The position numbers were made by a program, and so were the translations under genes. Positions 16,955 through 27,241 of a DNA stretch of 64,000 nt are shown here, in pieces. The stretch comes from DATAVB01 sp036267955 (lineage in GTDB: Bacteria > Actinomycetota > Actinomycetes > Mycobacteriales > QHCD01): contig DATAVB010000151.1 in the NCBI GenBank assembly GCA_036267955.1, positions 1 through 64,000 on the forward strand. Reading direction: 5' to 3'. Under the pieces are notes generated by a model that saw only the letters and a list, made by a program, of their open reading frames with translations, made no database searches and was not told where the DNA came from. Positions within the stretch are counted from its first letter, which is position 1. Every line of letters starts with the position of its first letter.

Positions 16955-17512
16955 TCAGGCGGTCTGCAGAATCGCTTCCGCGTCGAACTGGATCGAGATC
17001 TTGTCGCCGACCATAACGCCGCCGGTCTCCAGGACCGCGTTGAAGTTGACGTTGTAGTCGTTGCGGTCGATGTCGAAGCTGGCGTTGAACCCGCCACGGA
17101 GCGCACCGTCCGGGCCGGGGGTGAAGCCGCCGACCTCGAGCTTTGCGGTGATCGGTCGGGTGACGCCCTTGATGGTCAGGTCGCCGTCGATGAGGAAGTC
17201 GTCACCATTCGGACGAATACCGGTCGAGACGAAGGTCAACACGGGATACTTCTCGACCTCGAGAAAGTCCGCGGAACGAAGGTGACCGTCGCGCTGTTCG
17301 TTGTTGGTGTGGATCGATGTGGGGTCAATCGTGATCGAAACCGTGGACTGGGTGGGGTCCTCGGCGGCCTTGATCTCACCCTCGAGCTTGGCGAAGCGGC
17401 CGCGGACCTTGGTGACCAGGTGACGAACGGAGAAGGAGGCTTCGGAGTGCGCGGGGTCAATGACGTACGTGCCGGACTGGTAGCCCGGGACCTGGGCGGT
17501 AGGAGCTGACAT
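16955..17512 (-). CDS. YceI-family protein
   Basis: The 185-residue protein is a YceI-like lipocalin-fold protein, a family that binds polyisoprenoids or similar lipids. It shows the family hallmarks YVIDPAHSEASFSVRHLVTK, VRGRFAKLEGEI, a loop with HTNNEQRDGHLRSADFL, and LTIKGVTRPI. It lacks a signal peptide, as do many actinobacterial members, so it is probably cytoplasmic. It is divergent from a MarR gene with a perfect 12-bp palindrome between them, an arrangement often seen for MarR-controlled YceI genes. Confidence 0.92.
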   Translation of the reverse strand: MSAPTAQVPGYQSGTYVIDPAHSEASFSVRHLVTKVRGRFAKLEGEIKAAEDPTQSTVSITIDPTSIHTNNEQRDGHLRSADFLEVEKYPVLTFVSTGIRPNGDDFLIDGDLTIKGVTRPITAKLEVGGFTPGPDGALRGGFNASFDIDRNDYNVNFNAVLETGGVMVGDKISIQFDAEAILQTA

Positions 17513-17564
17513 CGGTTTTGTCCTCTCGGAGTGGGGCGAACTGCGGCTACGATAGCAAATGAAC

Positions 17565-17576
17565 TTGAGCGCTCAA
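17565..17576. promoter_or_regulatory. Palindrome TTGAGCGCTCAA, candidate MarR operator
   Basis: A perfect 12-bp palindrome lies between the divergent yceI-like gene (start 17512) and marR-like gene (start 17606). MarR dimers bind palindromes of this kind and size. It is placed to control both genes. Confidence 0.6.
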
Positions 17577-17605
17577 CTATTCCACGGATCGGGTGGTGGT
17601 TCGGC

Positions 17606-18112
17606 ATGACCGGTACGCGATGGCTGGACCCCGACGAGCAGCGAACCTGGCGCGCGTTCCTGAGCGCCTCGACCCTGCTGTTCGACCAACTGGACCGCGA
17701 GTTGCAGCGCGACTCCCGGATGCCGCACCCCTATTACGAGATCCTGGTCCGGCTGTCCGAGGCGGAGGGGCGGGCGCTGCGGATGAGCGACCTGGCCCGC
17801 AACTCACTCTCCTCGCGCAGCCGGCTGTCGCACGCCGTGGCCCGCCTCGAGGAGGCCGGCCTGGTGCGCCGGGAGAGTTGCGACACCGACCGGCGCGGCT
17901 CGGTCGCCGTACTGACCGAGGAGGGCTTCACGGCACTGGAGGCCGCGGCGCCCAAGCATGTCGAGGGCGTCCGTACCCACCTGTTCGACCAACTCACCAA
18001 GGACCAGCAGCGCGAACTGCGGGACGCCTGCCTGGCGGTCACCGAGCATCTCGCCGGGACCACCGACACGCCACGTCGGCCGGCCAACGGAGCCGGTCGG
18101 GCCGCCCGCTGA
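17606..18112 (+). CDS. MarR-family transcriptional regulator
   Basis: The 168-residue protein has the MarR fold: N-terminal dimerisation helices (TWRAFLSASTLLFDQLDREL), the recognition region MSDLARNSLSSRSRLSHAVA, and the wing AGLVRRESCDTDRRGSVAVLT. The ATG at 17606 was chosen because the family N-terminus (MTGTRWLDPDEQ) begins there; an earlier in-frame ATG at 17531 would run through the palindromic operator. It likely represses itself and the yceI-like gene. Confidence 0.92.
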   Translation: MTGTRWLDPDEQRTWRAFLSASTLLFDQLDRELQRDSRMPHPYYEILVRLSEAEGRALRMSDLARNSLSSRSRLSHAVARLEEAGLVRRESCDTDRRGSVAVLTEEGFTALEAAAPKHVEGVRTHLFDQLTKDQQRELRDACLAVTEHLAGTTDTPRRPANGAGRAAR

Positions 18113-18207
18113 GCCGCATTCCGGACAGTTCGAGGTCCGATCCTGGACCGCGCCCGTGATCTGTGCCACCGGACAGCGCGTCCGTGCCGGATTGTGCCTT
18201 GCGAGGG

Positions 18208-18246
18208 TTACTCGCGAGTAATACCGTCGTTGTTACCGGCGAGTAG
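18208..18246. promoter_or_regulatory. Perfect palindrome and imperfect copy upstream of acyl-CoA dehydrogenase gene
   Basis: TTACTCGCGAGTAA at 18208-18221 is a perfect 14-bp palindrome. A diverged copy, TTACCGGCGAGTAG, follows at 18233-18246, 25 bases later. Both lie 20-58 bases before the ATG at 18266. Fatty-acid regulators of the TetR or GntR type bind sites of this form, so fatty-acid-responsive control is likely (inference). Confidence 0.55.
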
Positions 18247-18265
18247 CAACCTCGGAGGCGCAGTC

Positions 18266-20089
18266 ATGGGGCACTACAAGAGCAACGTCCGCGACCTGGA
18301 ATTCAACCTGTTCGAGGTCTTCGGCCTGCAACAGCGGTTGGGCGCCGGGCCGTTCGCCGACCTGGACAGCGACACCGCCCGCGACATGCTCGCCGAGGTC
18401 GACCGGCTGGCCACCGGGCCGCTGGCCGAAAGCTTCGCCGACGCCGACCGCAACCCGCCTGTCTTCGACCCGGCCACCCATTCAGTCACCCTGCCGCCGT
18501 CCTTCACCAAGGCGTTCCAGGCATTGGTCGACGCCGGCTGGCCCCTGCTCGGCGCGCCGGCCGAGCTCGGCGGCACCGAGGTCCCCCGCACGCTGATCTG
18601 GGCGATCGCCGAGCTCATCCTCGGCTCCAATCCGGCCGCCTTCATGTACTCCGCGGCCCCCAGCTTCGCCGGCACTCTCTTCCACCTGGGCACGGACGAG
18701 CAGAAGAAGATCGCCGCCCTCATGGTCGAGCACAACTGGGGCTCCACCATGGTGCTCACCGAGCCCGATGCGGGCAGCGACGTCGGCGCCGGCCGGACCA
18801 GGGCGGTGGCGCAGCCCGACGGCAGCTGGCACCTGGAGGGCGTCAAGCGGTTCATCACCGCCGGCGACTGGGACTGGCCGGAAAACATCGTGCACCTCGT
18901 CCTGGCCCGGCCGGAGGGTCCCGGCGTCGAGACCAGGCCGGGCACCAAGGGTCTGTCGCTTTTTGTCGTACCGAAATTCCACTTCGACCTCGAGACCGGC
19001 GCGCTCGGCGAGCGCAACGGTGTCTACGTCACCGGGCTCGAGCACAAGATGGGCCTGAAGGTGTCCACCACCTGCGAGCTGTCCTTCGGCGAGCACGAGC
19101 CGGCCGTCGGCTATCTCGTCGGTGACGTGCACGACGGCATCGCGCAGATGTTCAAGGTCATCGAGTACGCCCGGATGATGGTTGGTACGAAGGCGATCGC
19201 GACCCTGTCGACCGGATACCTGAACGCTCTGGACTACGCCAGGTCCCGGGTCCAGGGCGCCGACATGACCCAGCTGACCGACCGCTCAGCGCCACGGGTC
19301 ACGATCACCCACCACCCGGACGTACGCCGCATGCTGATGCTGCAGAAGTCCTACACCGAAGGGCTTCGCGCCCTGATGCTCTACACGGCCTCCCAGCAGG
19401 ACCTCGTCGCCGACGGCGATGAATTGGCCGAGCGGGTCAACGACCTGCTGCTCCCGATCGTGAAGGGGGTCGGCTCGGAGCGGTCGTACGAGATGCTCGC
19501 GCTGTCCCTGCAGACACTGGGCGGCTCCGGGTATCTGCAGGACTACCCGATCGAGCAGTACATCCGGGACGCGAAGATCGACACGCTCTACGAGGGCACG
19601 ACCGCGATTCAGGCCCAGGATCTCTTCTTCCGGAAGATCGTGCGCGACAAGGGACAGGCGCTGGCCAAGCTGGCCGGCGACATCCAGTCCTTTGTGGACA
19701 ATGAGGCCGGGAACGGCCGGCTCAAGGAGGAGCGCGCCCTGCTGGCGACCGCATTGGTCGATGTGCAGGGGATCCTCGGCACGATGATCACCTCGTTGAC
19801 GGCCTCGCCGGACGAGCCCACCTCGATCTACAAGGTCGGGCAGAACGCGACCCGGCTGTTGATGAGCCTGGGCGATCTGATCATCGGCTGGCTGCTGCTG
19901 CGCCAGGCCGAGGTGGCGATCGCCGCCCTGGACGCCGGGGCCACCGAGCGGGATGTGCCGTTCTACGAGGGCAAGGTCGCGGCGGCCCGGTTCTTCGCCA
20001 CGACCGTGCTGCCCGAGCTGACCGCTCGCCGGAGTATCGCGGAGAACATCGACGACAGCCTGATGACAATCTCAGAATCGGCTTTCTGA
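18266..20089 (+). CDS. Acyl-CoA dehydrogenase (FadE-type, long form)
   Basis: The 607-residue flavoenzyme oxidises an acyl-CoA to the 2-enoyl-CoA in beta-oxidation. It shows the N-terminal extension typical of the long FadE form (MGHYKSNVRDLEFNLFEVFG), the FAD/substrate motifs GSTMVLTEPDAGSDVGAGRT and GVKRFITAGDWD, the YARMMVGTKAIATLSTGYLN helix and the C-terminal LQTLGGSGYLQDYPIEQYIR with YEGTTAIQAQDLF. The start ATG follows CGGAGG. A palindromic operator lies just upstream. It precedes the phenylacetate genes and converges on paaK. Confidence 0.93.
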   Translation: MGHYKSNVRDLEFNLFEVFGLQQRLGAGPFADLDSDTARDMLAEVDRLATGPLAESFADADRNPPVFDPATHSVTLPPSFTKAFQALVDAGWPLLGAPAELGGTEVPRTLIWAIAELILGSNPAAFMYSAAPSFAGTLFHLGTDEQKKIAALMVEHNWGSTMVLTEPDAGSDVGAGRTRAVAQPDGSWHLEGVKRFITAGDWDWPENIVHLVLARPEGPGVETRPGTKGLSLFVVPKFHFDLETGALGERNGVYVTGLEHKMGLKVSTTCELSFGEHEPAVGYLVGDVHDGIAQMFKVIEYARMMVGTKAIATLSTGYLNALDYARSRVQGADMTQLTDRSAPRVTITHHPDVRRMLMLQKSYTEGLRALMLYTASQQDLVADGDELAERVNDLLLPIVKGVGSERSYEMLALSLQTLGGSGYLQDYPIEQYIRDAKIDTLYEGTTAIQAQDLFFRKIVRDKGQALAKLAGDIQSFVDNEAGNGRLKEERALLATALVDVQGILGTMITSLTASPDEPTSIYKVGQNATRLLMSLGDLIIGWLLLRQAEVAIAALDAGATERDVPFYEGKVAAARFFATTVLPELTARRSIAENIDDSLMTISESAF

Positions 20090-20307
20090 TAAGTAATTCC
20101 GGCTGGGGCACGTCCCCCGCCTCAGCCGGATCCACTGTGGACACTTAGTCCTCGGTGAGCTTCGGGGCCGTGGAGTCCACTGTGGATCTAATGGTGGACT
20201 TCACGGTCCCGGAGTCCTCAGTCTGGCCGGAGAATCGGCCGATCTCGGCCCGGGAAGTCGGATTCATCCACGACGGGCATCCTGTCATCCCGCTGCCCGC
20301 ATCCGGC
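20090..20307. other. Intergenic region between convergent acyl-CoA dehydrogenase gene and paaK
   Basis: No gene is supported here. CCGGCTG and CAGCCGG (20100-20130) form a 7-bp stem that may end the upstream transcript. Two exact copies of the 11-bp palindrome TCCACTGTGGA lie at 20131-20141 and 20176-20186. A 47-codon minus-strand frame (20289-20145) starts 18 bases after the paaK stop, but nothing else supports it. Confidence 0.4.
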
Positions 20308-21591
20308 TCAGCGGTCGCGTCGATCGACCATGCGCTGCAGCTTGCCCTGCGACCGTTCCAGCGTCTCCGGATCGACGATCTGCACCCCGACCCGGACCCC
20401 GATCCCGTCCCGGACCGCCGCGGCAACCTCCGCGGCCGCCGGCTCCCGGCGGTCACCGGGGCAGTCCGGCCGGGCCTCGATCCGTACGGTCAGCTCGTCC
20501 AGCCGTTCCGGCCGGGTGAGGACGAGCTGGAAATGCGGCGCCAGGCCGCCGGTACGCAACACGATCTCCTCGATCTGGGTCGGGAAGAGGTTGACCCCGC
20601 GCAGGATGATCATGTCGTCGCTGCGCCCGGCGATCCGTTGCATCCGGCGGAACGGGCGCGCGGTGCCGGGCAGCAGCCGGGTCAGGTCGCGGGTGCGGTA
20701 GCGGATGACCGGCAGCGCCTCCCTGGTCAGCGAGGTGATCAGGAGCTCGCCGTCGCTCCCGTCGGGCCGGCTCTCGCCGGTGATCGGGTCGATGACCTCG
20801 GGGTAGAAATGGTCCTCCCAGATGTGCAGCCCGTCCTTCGTCTCGACGCATTCCTGCGCGACACCCGGCCCCATGACCTCCGACAGCCCGTAGATGTCGA
20901 CGGCGTCGATGCCCAGCCGCTGCTCGAGCTCGGCCCGCATCGGCTCGGTCCACGGCTCGGCGCCGAGGATGGCCAGCCGCAGGGAGGTGCCGCGCGGATC
21001 CACGCCCTGCCGTTCGAATTCGTCGATCAGCGCGAGCAGATAGGACGGCGTCACCATGATCACGTCCGGCTGGAAGTCGACGATGAGCCGGACCTGTCGC
21101 GCGGACATGCCACCGGAGGCCGGGACCACCGTGCAGCCGAGCCGCTCGGCGCCGTAGTGCGCACCGAGACCGCCGGTGAAGAGCCCGTAACCGTAGGCGT
21201 TGTGCACCAGATCTCCGGGCCGTCCACCAGCGGCCCGGATCGAGCGGGCCATCAGGTCGGCCCAGATCTCAAGGTCGGCGCGGGTGTAGCCGACGACGGT
21301 CGGCTGGCCGGTGGTGCCGCTGGAGGCGTGGATCCGGCGCAGCTCACGGCGCGGGACGGCCAGCATGCCGAACGGGTAGTTGTCCCGGAGATCCTTTTTG
21401 CTGGTCGCCGGAAAGCGGGCCAGATCCGCCAGGGTGTGGCAATCCTCGGGACGCACACCCGCCGCGTCGAACGACTGCCGGTAAAACGGAACTCTCTCGT
21501 ACGCCCGCCTGAGAGTCCACTGTAGACGGTCCAGCTGTACGGAGCCGAGCTCGTCGGCTGACATCAGCTCGGCCGCGTCGAGGTCGGACAT
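20308..21591 (-). CDS. paaK: Phenylacetate-CoA ligase
   Basis: PaaK activates phenylacetate to phenylacetyl-CoA with ATP, the entry step of the aerobic hybrid pathway. The 427-residue protein is an ANL-superfamily adenylating enzyme: P-loop-like HASSGTTGQPTVVGYT, the A5 motif DIYGLSEVMGPGVA, ELLITSLTREALPVIRYRTR, GRSDDMIILRGVNLFPTQIE and the C-terminal swivel domain with the lysine of QGKLQR. The start ATG at 21591 (MSDLDAAELMS) was chosen over an earlier in-frame ATG that lacks family similarity. It diverges from paaN. Confidence 0.94.
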   Translation of the reverse strand: MSDLDAAELMSADELGSVQLDRLQWTLRRAYERVPFYRQSFDAAGVRPEDCHTLADLARFPATSKKDLRDNYPFGMLAVPRRELRRIHASSGTTGQPTVVGYTRADLEIWADLMARSIRAAGGRPGDLVHNAYGYGLFTGGLGAHYGAERLGCTVVPASGGMSARQVRLIVDFQPDVIMVTPSYLLALIDEFERQGVDPRGTSLRLAILGAEPWTEPMRAELEQRLGIDAVDIYGLSEVMGPGVAQECVETKDGLHIWEDHFYPEVIDPITGESRPDGSDGELLITSLTREALPVIRYRTRDLTRLLPGTARPFRRMQRIAGRSDDMIILRGVNLFPTQIEEIVLRTGGLAPHFQLVLTRPERLDELTVRIEARPDCPGDRREPAAAEVAAAVRDGIGVRVGVQIVDPETLERSQGKLQRMVDRRDR

Positions 21592-21699
21592 CGCCACCCG
21601 CCCCCTGCCGCCGAGCCTTGCGCGCCGACCGAAAAGACGGCTAGAAATAGGTGTCGCCAGTAAATGCAACCCTCGACATCGGTGTCAAGAGGAGAGCCC

Positions 21700-23359
21700 A
21701 TGAACGGTGCGGACTTCTATGAGGCCCACCGGGCCGTGCTCGACCGGGCCGTGACGGCCATCGACACGAGGGAATACTGGTCACCGTTCCCGGAGACCCC
21801 GAGCCGGTCGGTCTACGGCGAGACCGCCGCGGCGGACGGCGAGAAGGCATTTCAGGCCCTTCTGGGGACAGAATTCCCGCTCGAGGTGCCCGGCGCGACC
21901 GGACCGGTCAGCACCGAGCGATCGCCGTACGGGTTCCCGCTCGGCATCAGCTATCCGCACAGCTCCGTTCCCGCGATGGTGGCCGCGGCCCGGGTCGGCC
22001 TGCCGGCCTGGCGCGCCGCCGGCCCGCAGGCCCGAGCCGGCGTTGCCGCCGAGATCCTGCACCGGCTCGGCGGCCGGAGTTTTGAGATGGCGCACGCCGT
22101 CATGCACACGACCGGGCAGCCGTTCGTGATGGCGTTCCAGGCCGGCGGGCCGCACGCGCAGGACCGTGGACTGGAGGCGGTCGGCTACGCGCTGGCCGAA
22201 TCGACCCGGCAGCCGGGCCGCGCCCGCTGGGAGAAACCACAGCGTGGCACCGACCCGCTGGTGCTGGAGAAGACATTCACCGTGGTGCCCCGCGGGGTCG
22301 CGGTTGTGATCGGCTGCAATACCTTCCCCACCTGGAACGGCTATCCCGGCCTCTTCGCCAGCCTCGTCACCGGAAATCCGGTGATCGTCAAACCGCATCC
22401 GGGGGCCGTACTGCCGCTCGCCCTCACCGTCCAGGTAGCCCGTGAGGTCCTCGCCGAGGCCGGCCACAATCCGGATCTCGTCATTCTGGCGGCCGAGGAG
22501 CCGGACGAGCGGATGGCGGTCGAGCTGGCGACCCACCCCGATGTACGGATCGTGGATTTCACCGGTTCCAGCGAATTCGGCAACTGGCTCGAGAAGAACG
22601 CCCGGCAAGCGACCGTCTTCACCGAAAAGTCGGGCCTCAACGCGATCGTGGTCGACTCCACCGACGACTACCGCGGAATGCTCCGGAATCTTGCGTTCTC
22701 CCTGTCTCTCTACAGTGGACAGATGTGTACGGCGCCGCAGAATGTGCTTGTGCCGCGGGCCGGCATCGACACGGACGCCGGCCACAGGTCGATCGACGAA
22801 TTCGGCGCGGATCTCGCGGCCGCGCTGGACAAACTGCTCGGTGACCCGAAACGGGCGCTCGGCACCCTGGGCGCCATCGTCAATGACGCGGTGCTGCACC
22901 GGTTGGACGAGGCCCCGTCCCACGGCACCGTCGTACACAATTCCGAGCCGGTCGAGGATCCCGACCATAGGGACGCCGTGATCCGCACCCCGCTGGTCGT
23001 CCGGCTGGACGCCGGCGACGAGCAGGTCTACACCCGGGAATGGTTCGGTCCGGTGTCCTTTGTCGTCGGCACCGACTCGACCGAGCACAGCCTCTCGATC
23101 CTGCGCGACACCGTCGAAAGGCACGGCGCGCTCACCGCTGCGGTGTATTCCACGGATTCCGGCGTCATCGACGCCGCCAGGGAAGCCGCACTCGACGCCG
23201 GCGTACATCTTTCGGAGAATCTCACCGGCGGCGTCTTCGTCAACCAGAGCGCGGCGTTCAGCGATTTCCACGGCAGCGGCGCCAACCCCGCGGCCACGAC
23301 GGCCCTCACCGATCCGGCGTTCGTGGCCAGCCGATTCTCCGTACTGCAGTCCAGGCGCC

Positions 23360-23367
<8 letters not shown>
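21700..23367 (+). CDS. paaN: PaaN-type aldehyde dehydrogenase, phenylacetate pathway
   Basis: The 555-residue protein is the actinobacterial PaaN, an aldehyde dehydrogenase-fold enzyme that stands in for the dehydrogenase part of PaaZ, oxidising the ring-opening semialdehyde. It shows YWSPFPETPS, VMHTTGQPFVMAFQAGGPHA, the nucleotide site VIGCNTFPTWNGYPG, VDFTGS-type motif IVDFTGSSEFG and the catalytic cysteine in LYSGQMCTAPQN. It has no MaoC-type hydratase domain, so ring opening would need a separate enzyme. AGAGGAGAG precedes the ATG. It overlaps the thiolase gene by 8 bases. Confidence 0.92.
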
Positions 23368-24526
<1,159 letters not shown>

Positions 24527-24560
24527 CCGCCGCCCCCGCCGCCCTCCGCCGCTCCCGCCG

Positions 24561-24644
24561 CTCCCCGCTTTCCCGCCAATGTGCCATTGGGGTGACTAGA
24601 TTGCCCCAATGGCACATTGGCGGGGAACGCGGGAAAACGGGGAG
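24561..24644. repeat. Dispersed palindrome, family B copy 1, between thiolase gene and paaA
   Basis: The arm 24572-24592 (CCCGCCAATGTGCC..) is an exact complement of 24604-24624, with the 11-base loop TGACTAGATTG. Outer CTCCCCG (24561-24567) and CGGGGAG (24638-24644) extend it. A second copy lies at 52097-52145. It sits between two genes of the same strand, so it could partly terminate transcription and separate thiolase from paaABCDE expression. Confidence 0.8.
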
Positions 24645-24673
24645 GGTCGGCGCCGAGTTAGGATCGCGGGGAG

Positions 24674-25609
24674 GTGGTGAGCGACATGCTCGAGGAGGAG
24701 CGGCATTTCGAGCGGACCATCGCGGCCGACCAGCGGATCGAGCCACGCGACTGGATGCCCGACGGATACCGCCGCACGATGATCCGCCAGATCGCCCAGC
24801 ACGCGCACTCGGAAATCATCGGAATGCAGCCCGAGGGCGAATGGATCACCCGGGCACCATCGCTGCGCCGCAAGGCGATCCTGCTGGCCAAGGTACAGGA
24901 TGAGGCCGGCCACGGAATGTATCTGTATTCGGCGACCGAGACCCTCGGCGTCGACCGCGGCGAGCTCACCGAGAAACTCATCGACGGGAAACAGAAATAC
25001 TCCTCGATATTCAATTATCCGACCGGCAATTTCGCCGACGTCGGGGTCATCGGCTGGCTGGTCGACGGCGCCGCCATCTGCAATCAGGTGCCGCTCTGCC
25101 GCAGTTCGTACGGCCCCTATGCGCGGGCGATGATCCGGATCTGCAAGGAGGAGTCGTTCCATCAACGGCAGGGCTACGAACTCCTGATGACGATGATGCG
25201 CGGCACCCAGGCCCAGCGCGACATGGTCCAGGACGCCACCGACCGGTGGTGGTGGCCGTCGCTGATGATGTTCGGCCCGCCCGATGCCGAGTCGCCCAAC
25301 ACGGCGCAGTCGATGGCGTGGAAGGTCAAGCGGCACACCAATGACGAGCTGCGGCAGCGTTTCGTGGATATGGCCGCCCCACAGGCCGCGGCGCTCGGCG
25401 TGACCCTGCCCGATCGGCAATTGCGCTGGAATTCCGGACGCGAGCATTACGATTTCGGCGAGATCGACTGGGCCGAATTCCGCCGGGTCATCAGTGGCGA
25501 CGGCCCGTGCAACAAGGAGCGGGTCGCCAACCGGCGCCGGGCCCACGAGGACGGCGCCTGGGTACGCGAGGCCGCCAGCGCGTACGCGGCGAAGCAGGCG
25601 AGCGCGTGA
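24674..25609 (+). CDS. paaA: Phenylacetyl-CoA 1,2-epoxidase catalytic subunit
   Basis: PaaA is the di-iron oxygenase subunit that epoxidises phenylacetyl-CoA. The protein shows the near-invariant family blocks IAQHAHSEIIGMQPEGEWIT, AKVQDEAGHGMYLYSATETL, YGPYARAMIRICKEESFHQ and RWWWPSLMMFGPPD. The Glu/His ligands of the carboxylate-bridged di-iron site are present in the EIIG, DEAGH and EESFHQ motifs. Possible starts are GTG 24674, GTG 24677 and ATG 24686; the GGGGAGG site is best spaced for the ATG. It ends in a GTGA overlap with paaB. Confidence 0.96.
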   Translation: MVSDMLEEERHFERTIAADQRIEPRDWMPDGYRRTMIRQIAQHAHSEIIGMQPEGEWITRAPSLRRKAILLAKVQDEAGHGMYLYSATETLGVDRGELTEKLIDGKQKYSSIFNYPTGNFADVGVIGWLVDGAAICNQVPLCRSSYGPYARAMIRICKEESFHQRQGYELLMTMMRGTQAQRDMVQDATDRWWWPSLMMFGPPDAESPNTAQSMAWKVKRHTNDELRQRFVDMAAPQAAALGVTLPDRQLRWNSGREHYDFGEIDWAEFRRVISGDGPCNKERVANRRRAHEDGAWVREAASAYAAKQASA

Positions 25610-25896
25610 GCATTCAGCCGGAGTGGCCGCTGTACGAGGTGTTCGTACGGGGAAAGCGCGGGCTCAACCACGTGCACGTGGGCTCATTGCACGCCGCGGA
25701 CGACGAGATGGCGCTGCACAATGCCCGCGACGTCTACACCCGACGCAACGAGGGCGTCAGCATCTGGGTGGTCCGGGCCGAACACATCACCGCCTCCAGC
25801 CCGGACGAGAAGGACCCGTTCTTCGCGCCCAACGGGGACAAGGTCTACCGGCACCCCACGTTCTACGACATCCCCGACGACGTTCCACATATCTGA
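25606..25896 (+). CDS. paaB: Phenylacetyl-CoA epoxidase subunit PaaB
   Basis: This 96-residue protein is the small PaaB subunit that bridges the PaaAC heterodimers. It shows WPLYEVFVRGKRGLNHVHVG, LHAADDEMALHNARDVYTRR and GVSIWVVRAEHITAS. The GTG start overlaps the paaA stop by 4 bases, and its stop overlaps the paaC start by one base (TGATG). Confidence 0.95.
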   Translation: MSIQPEWPLYEVFVRGKRGLNHVHVGSLHAADDEMALHNARDVYTRRNEGVSIWVVRAEHITASSPDEKDPFFAPNGDKVYRHPTFYDIPDDVPHI

Positions 25897-26756
25897 TGGC
25901 GTTCGACAACGTTTACGAGTCGATCGTCGAGGACAACGACGAGGCTCGATGGGCCTACGGGACAGGGTTTTCGGATCCACTTGCCGAGGTCGACGCGACG
26001 GTTCCATCCGATGTGGACACAGCCGATCTCGCCGAATACTGCCTGCTGCTGGGCGACGATGCGCTGATCATGTCGCACCGGCTGCAGGAGTGGTGCGCCC
26101 ACGCGCCGGAGCTCGAGGACGAGGTGGCGCTGGCGAATATCGGCCTGGATCTCCTCGGCCAGGCCCGATTGCTGCTCGGCCGGGCCGCGGCGATCCGAAG
26201 CACCGACGAGGATTCGCTCGCCTTTCTCCGGGGTCCGGCGGAATTCCGGAACGTGACGCTCGTCGAGATCGCGAACGGGGATTTCGCCCGGTCAATCGCC
26301 CGGCTGCTGGTCTTCGCCACCTGGCGGCTGGCGTTGCTGTCCCGGCTGACCGGCAGCCGCGACCCGATGCTGGCCGCAATCGCGGCCAAGGGCATCAAGG
26401 AGGTCACCTACCACCGGGATTACGCGGCGCGCTGGACGGTCCGGCTCGGTGACGGCACCGAGCTGTCCCGGGAACGGATGCGATCCGGCCTCGCCGCGGT
26501 CGAACCGCTGATCGGCGAGCTCTTCGCCGCGCACCCGGTCGAGCGGCGGCTGGCCGGCGTCGCGGTCGACCCCGACACGGTGCAGGCGGAATGCGTCGAG
26601 GTGCTCGACCGCGTCCTGGCGGCGGCCCGGCTGGACCCCGTGGCGATAGCCGACGGTGTGCTGACCGGGCGCAACGGCGACCACACGGCCGAATTCGCGG
26701 CTTTGCTAACCGAATTACAGTCCGTGGCCCGGGCGAATCCCGGTGCGACATGGTGA
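25896..26756 (+). CDS. paaC: Phenylacetyl-CoA epoxidase structural subunit PaaC
   Basis: PaaC is the catalytically inactive ferritin-like partner of PaaA. The 286-residue protein shows YCLLLGDDALIMSHRLQEWC, ALANIGLDLLGQARLLLGRA, NGDFARSIARLLVFATWRLA and GIKEVTYHRDYAARW, all typical of the family. It is translationally coupled to paaB and paaD. Confidence 0.95.
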   Translation: MAFDNVYESIVEDNDEARWAYGTGFSDPLAEVDATVPSDVDTADLAEYCLLLGDDALIMSHRLQEWCAHAPELEDEVALANIGLDLLGQARLLLGRAAAIRSTDEDSLAFLRGPAEFRNVTLVEIANGDFARSIARLLVFATWRLALLSRLTGSRDPMLAAIAAKGIKEVTYHRDYAARWTVRLGDGTELSRERMRSGLAAVEPLIGELFAAHPVERRLAGVAVDPDTVQAECVEVLDRVLAAARLDPVAIADGVLTGRNGDHTAEFAALLTELQSVARANPGATW

Positions 26757-27241
26757 CCGCGCGCTCGGTCGCCGCGGCGGTGCCCGACCCGGAGCTGCCG
26801 ATCGTGACGATCGCCGACCTCGGCATCCTGCGCGCTGTCCGGACCGTCGGCGACCGCGTCGTCGTGGACATCACTCCGACCTATTCCGGCTGCCCGGCAC
26901 TCGCAGAGATCACCGCCGATCTACGGAAAGGCCTGCGACACAACGGATTCAACGATGTCGAGATACGCGCCGTACTGAGCCCGGCGTGGACCAGCGACTG
27001 GATCACCGACACTGGGCGACGCAAACTGGCGGCCGCCGGGATCGCCCCACCCGGCCCGGCTCCCAAGTCACCGAACGGCCCGGTGCCGCTGACTCTGGAA
27101 CCGCCGACGACCCGGATCGCCTGCCCGCATTGCGCGGGCACGGACACCGAAGAAGTCTCCACGTTCGGTCCGACCGCCTGCATGGCATTGCACCGGTGCC
27201 GCAGCTGCAGGGAACCGTTCGAACACATGAAGGCGATCTAG
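26750..27241 (+). CDS. paaD: PaaD, Fe-S assembly-type (MIP18/DUF59) protein with zinc-ribbon tail
   Basis: PaaD is needed for maturation of the epoxidase complex. The 163-residue protein combines a DUF59/SufT-like domain (VPDPELPIVTIADLGILRAV, ITPTYSGCPALAEI) with a C-terminal zinc ribbon (RIACPHCAGTDTEEVSTFGP, then CMALHRCRSC). The start is ATG 26750 or GTG 26753; the latter gives a GTGA overlap with paaC. It shares one base with paaE (TAGTG). Confidence 0.94.
   Translation: MVTARSVAAAVPDPELPIVTIADLGILRAVRTVGDRVVVDITPTYSGCPALAEITADLRKGLRHNGFNDVEIRAVLSPAWTSDWITDTGRRKLAAAGIAPPGPAPKSPNGPVPLTLEPPTTRIACPHCAGTDTEEVSTFGPTACMALHRCRSCREPFEHMKAI

Noticed and set aside
20145..20289. A 47-codon frame after paaK
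   Set aside because: No ribosome-binding site or homology; the palindromic 11-mers in it suggest non-coding DNA.
21592..21699. GACATCGGTGTC as a regulator site between paaK and paaN
   Set aside because: Only a 4-bp inverted repeat, too weak to call.
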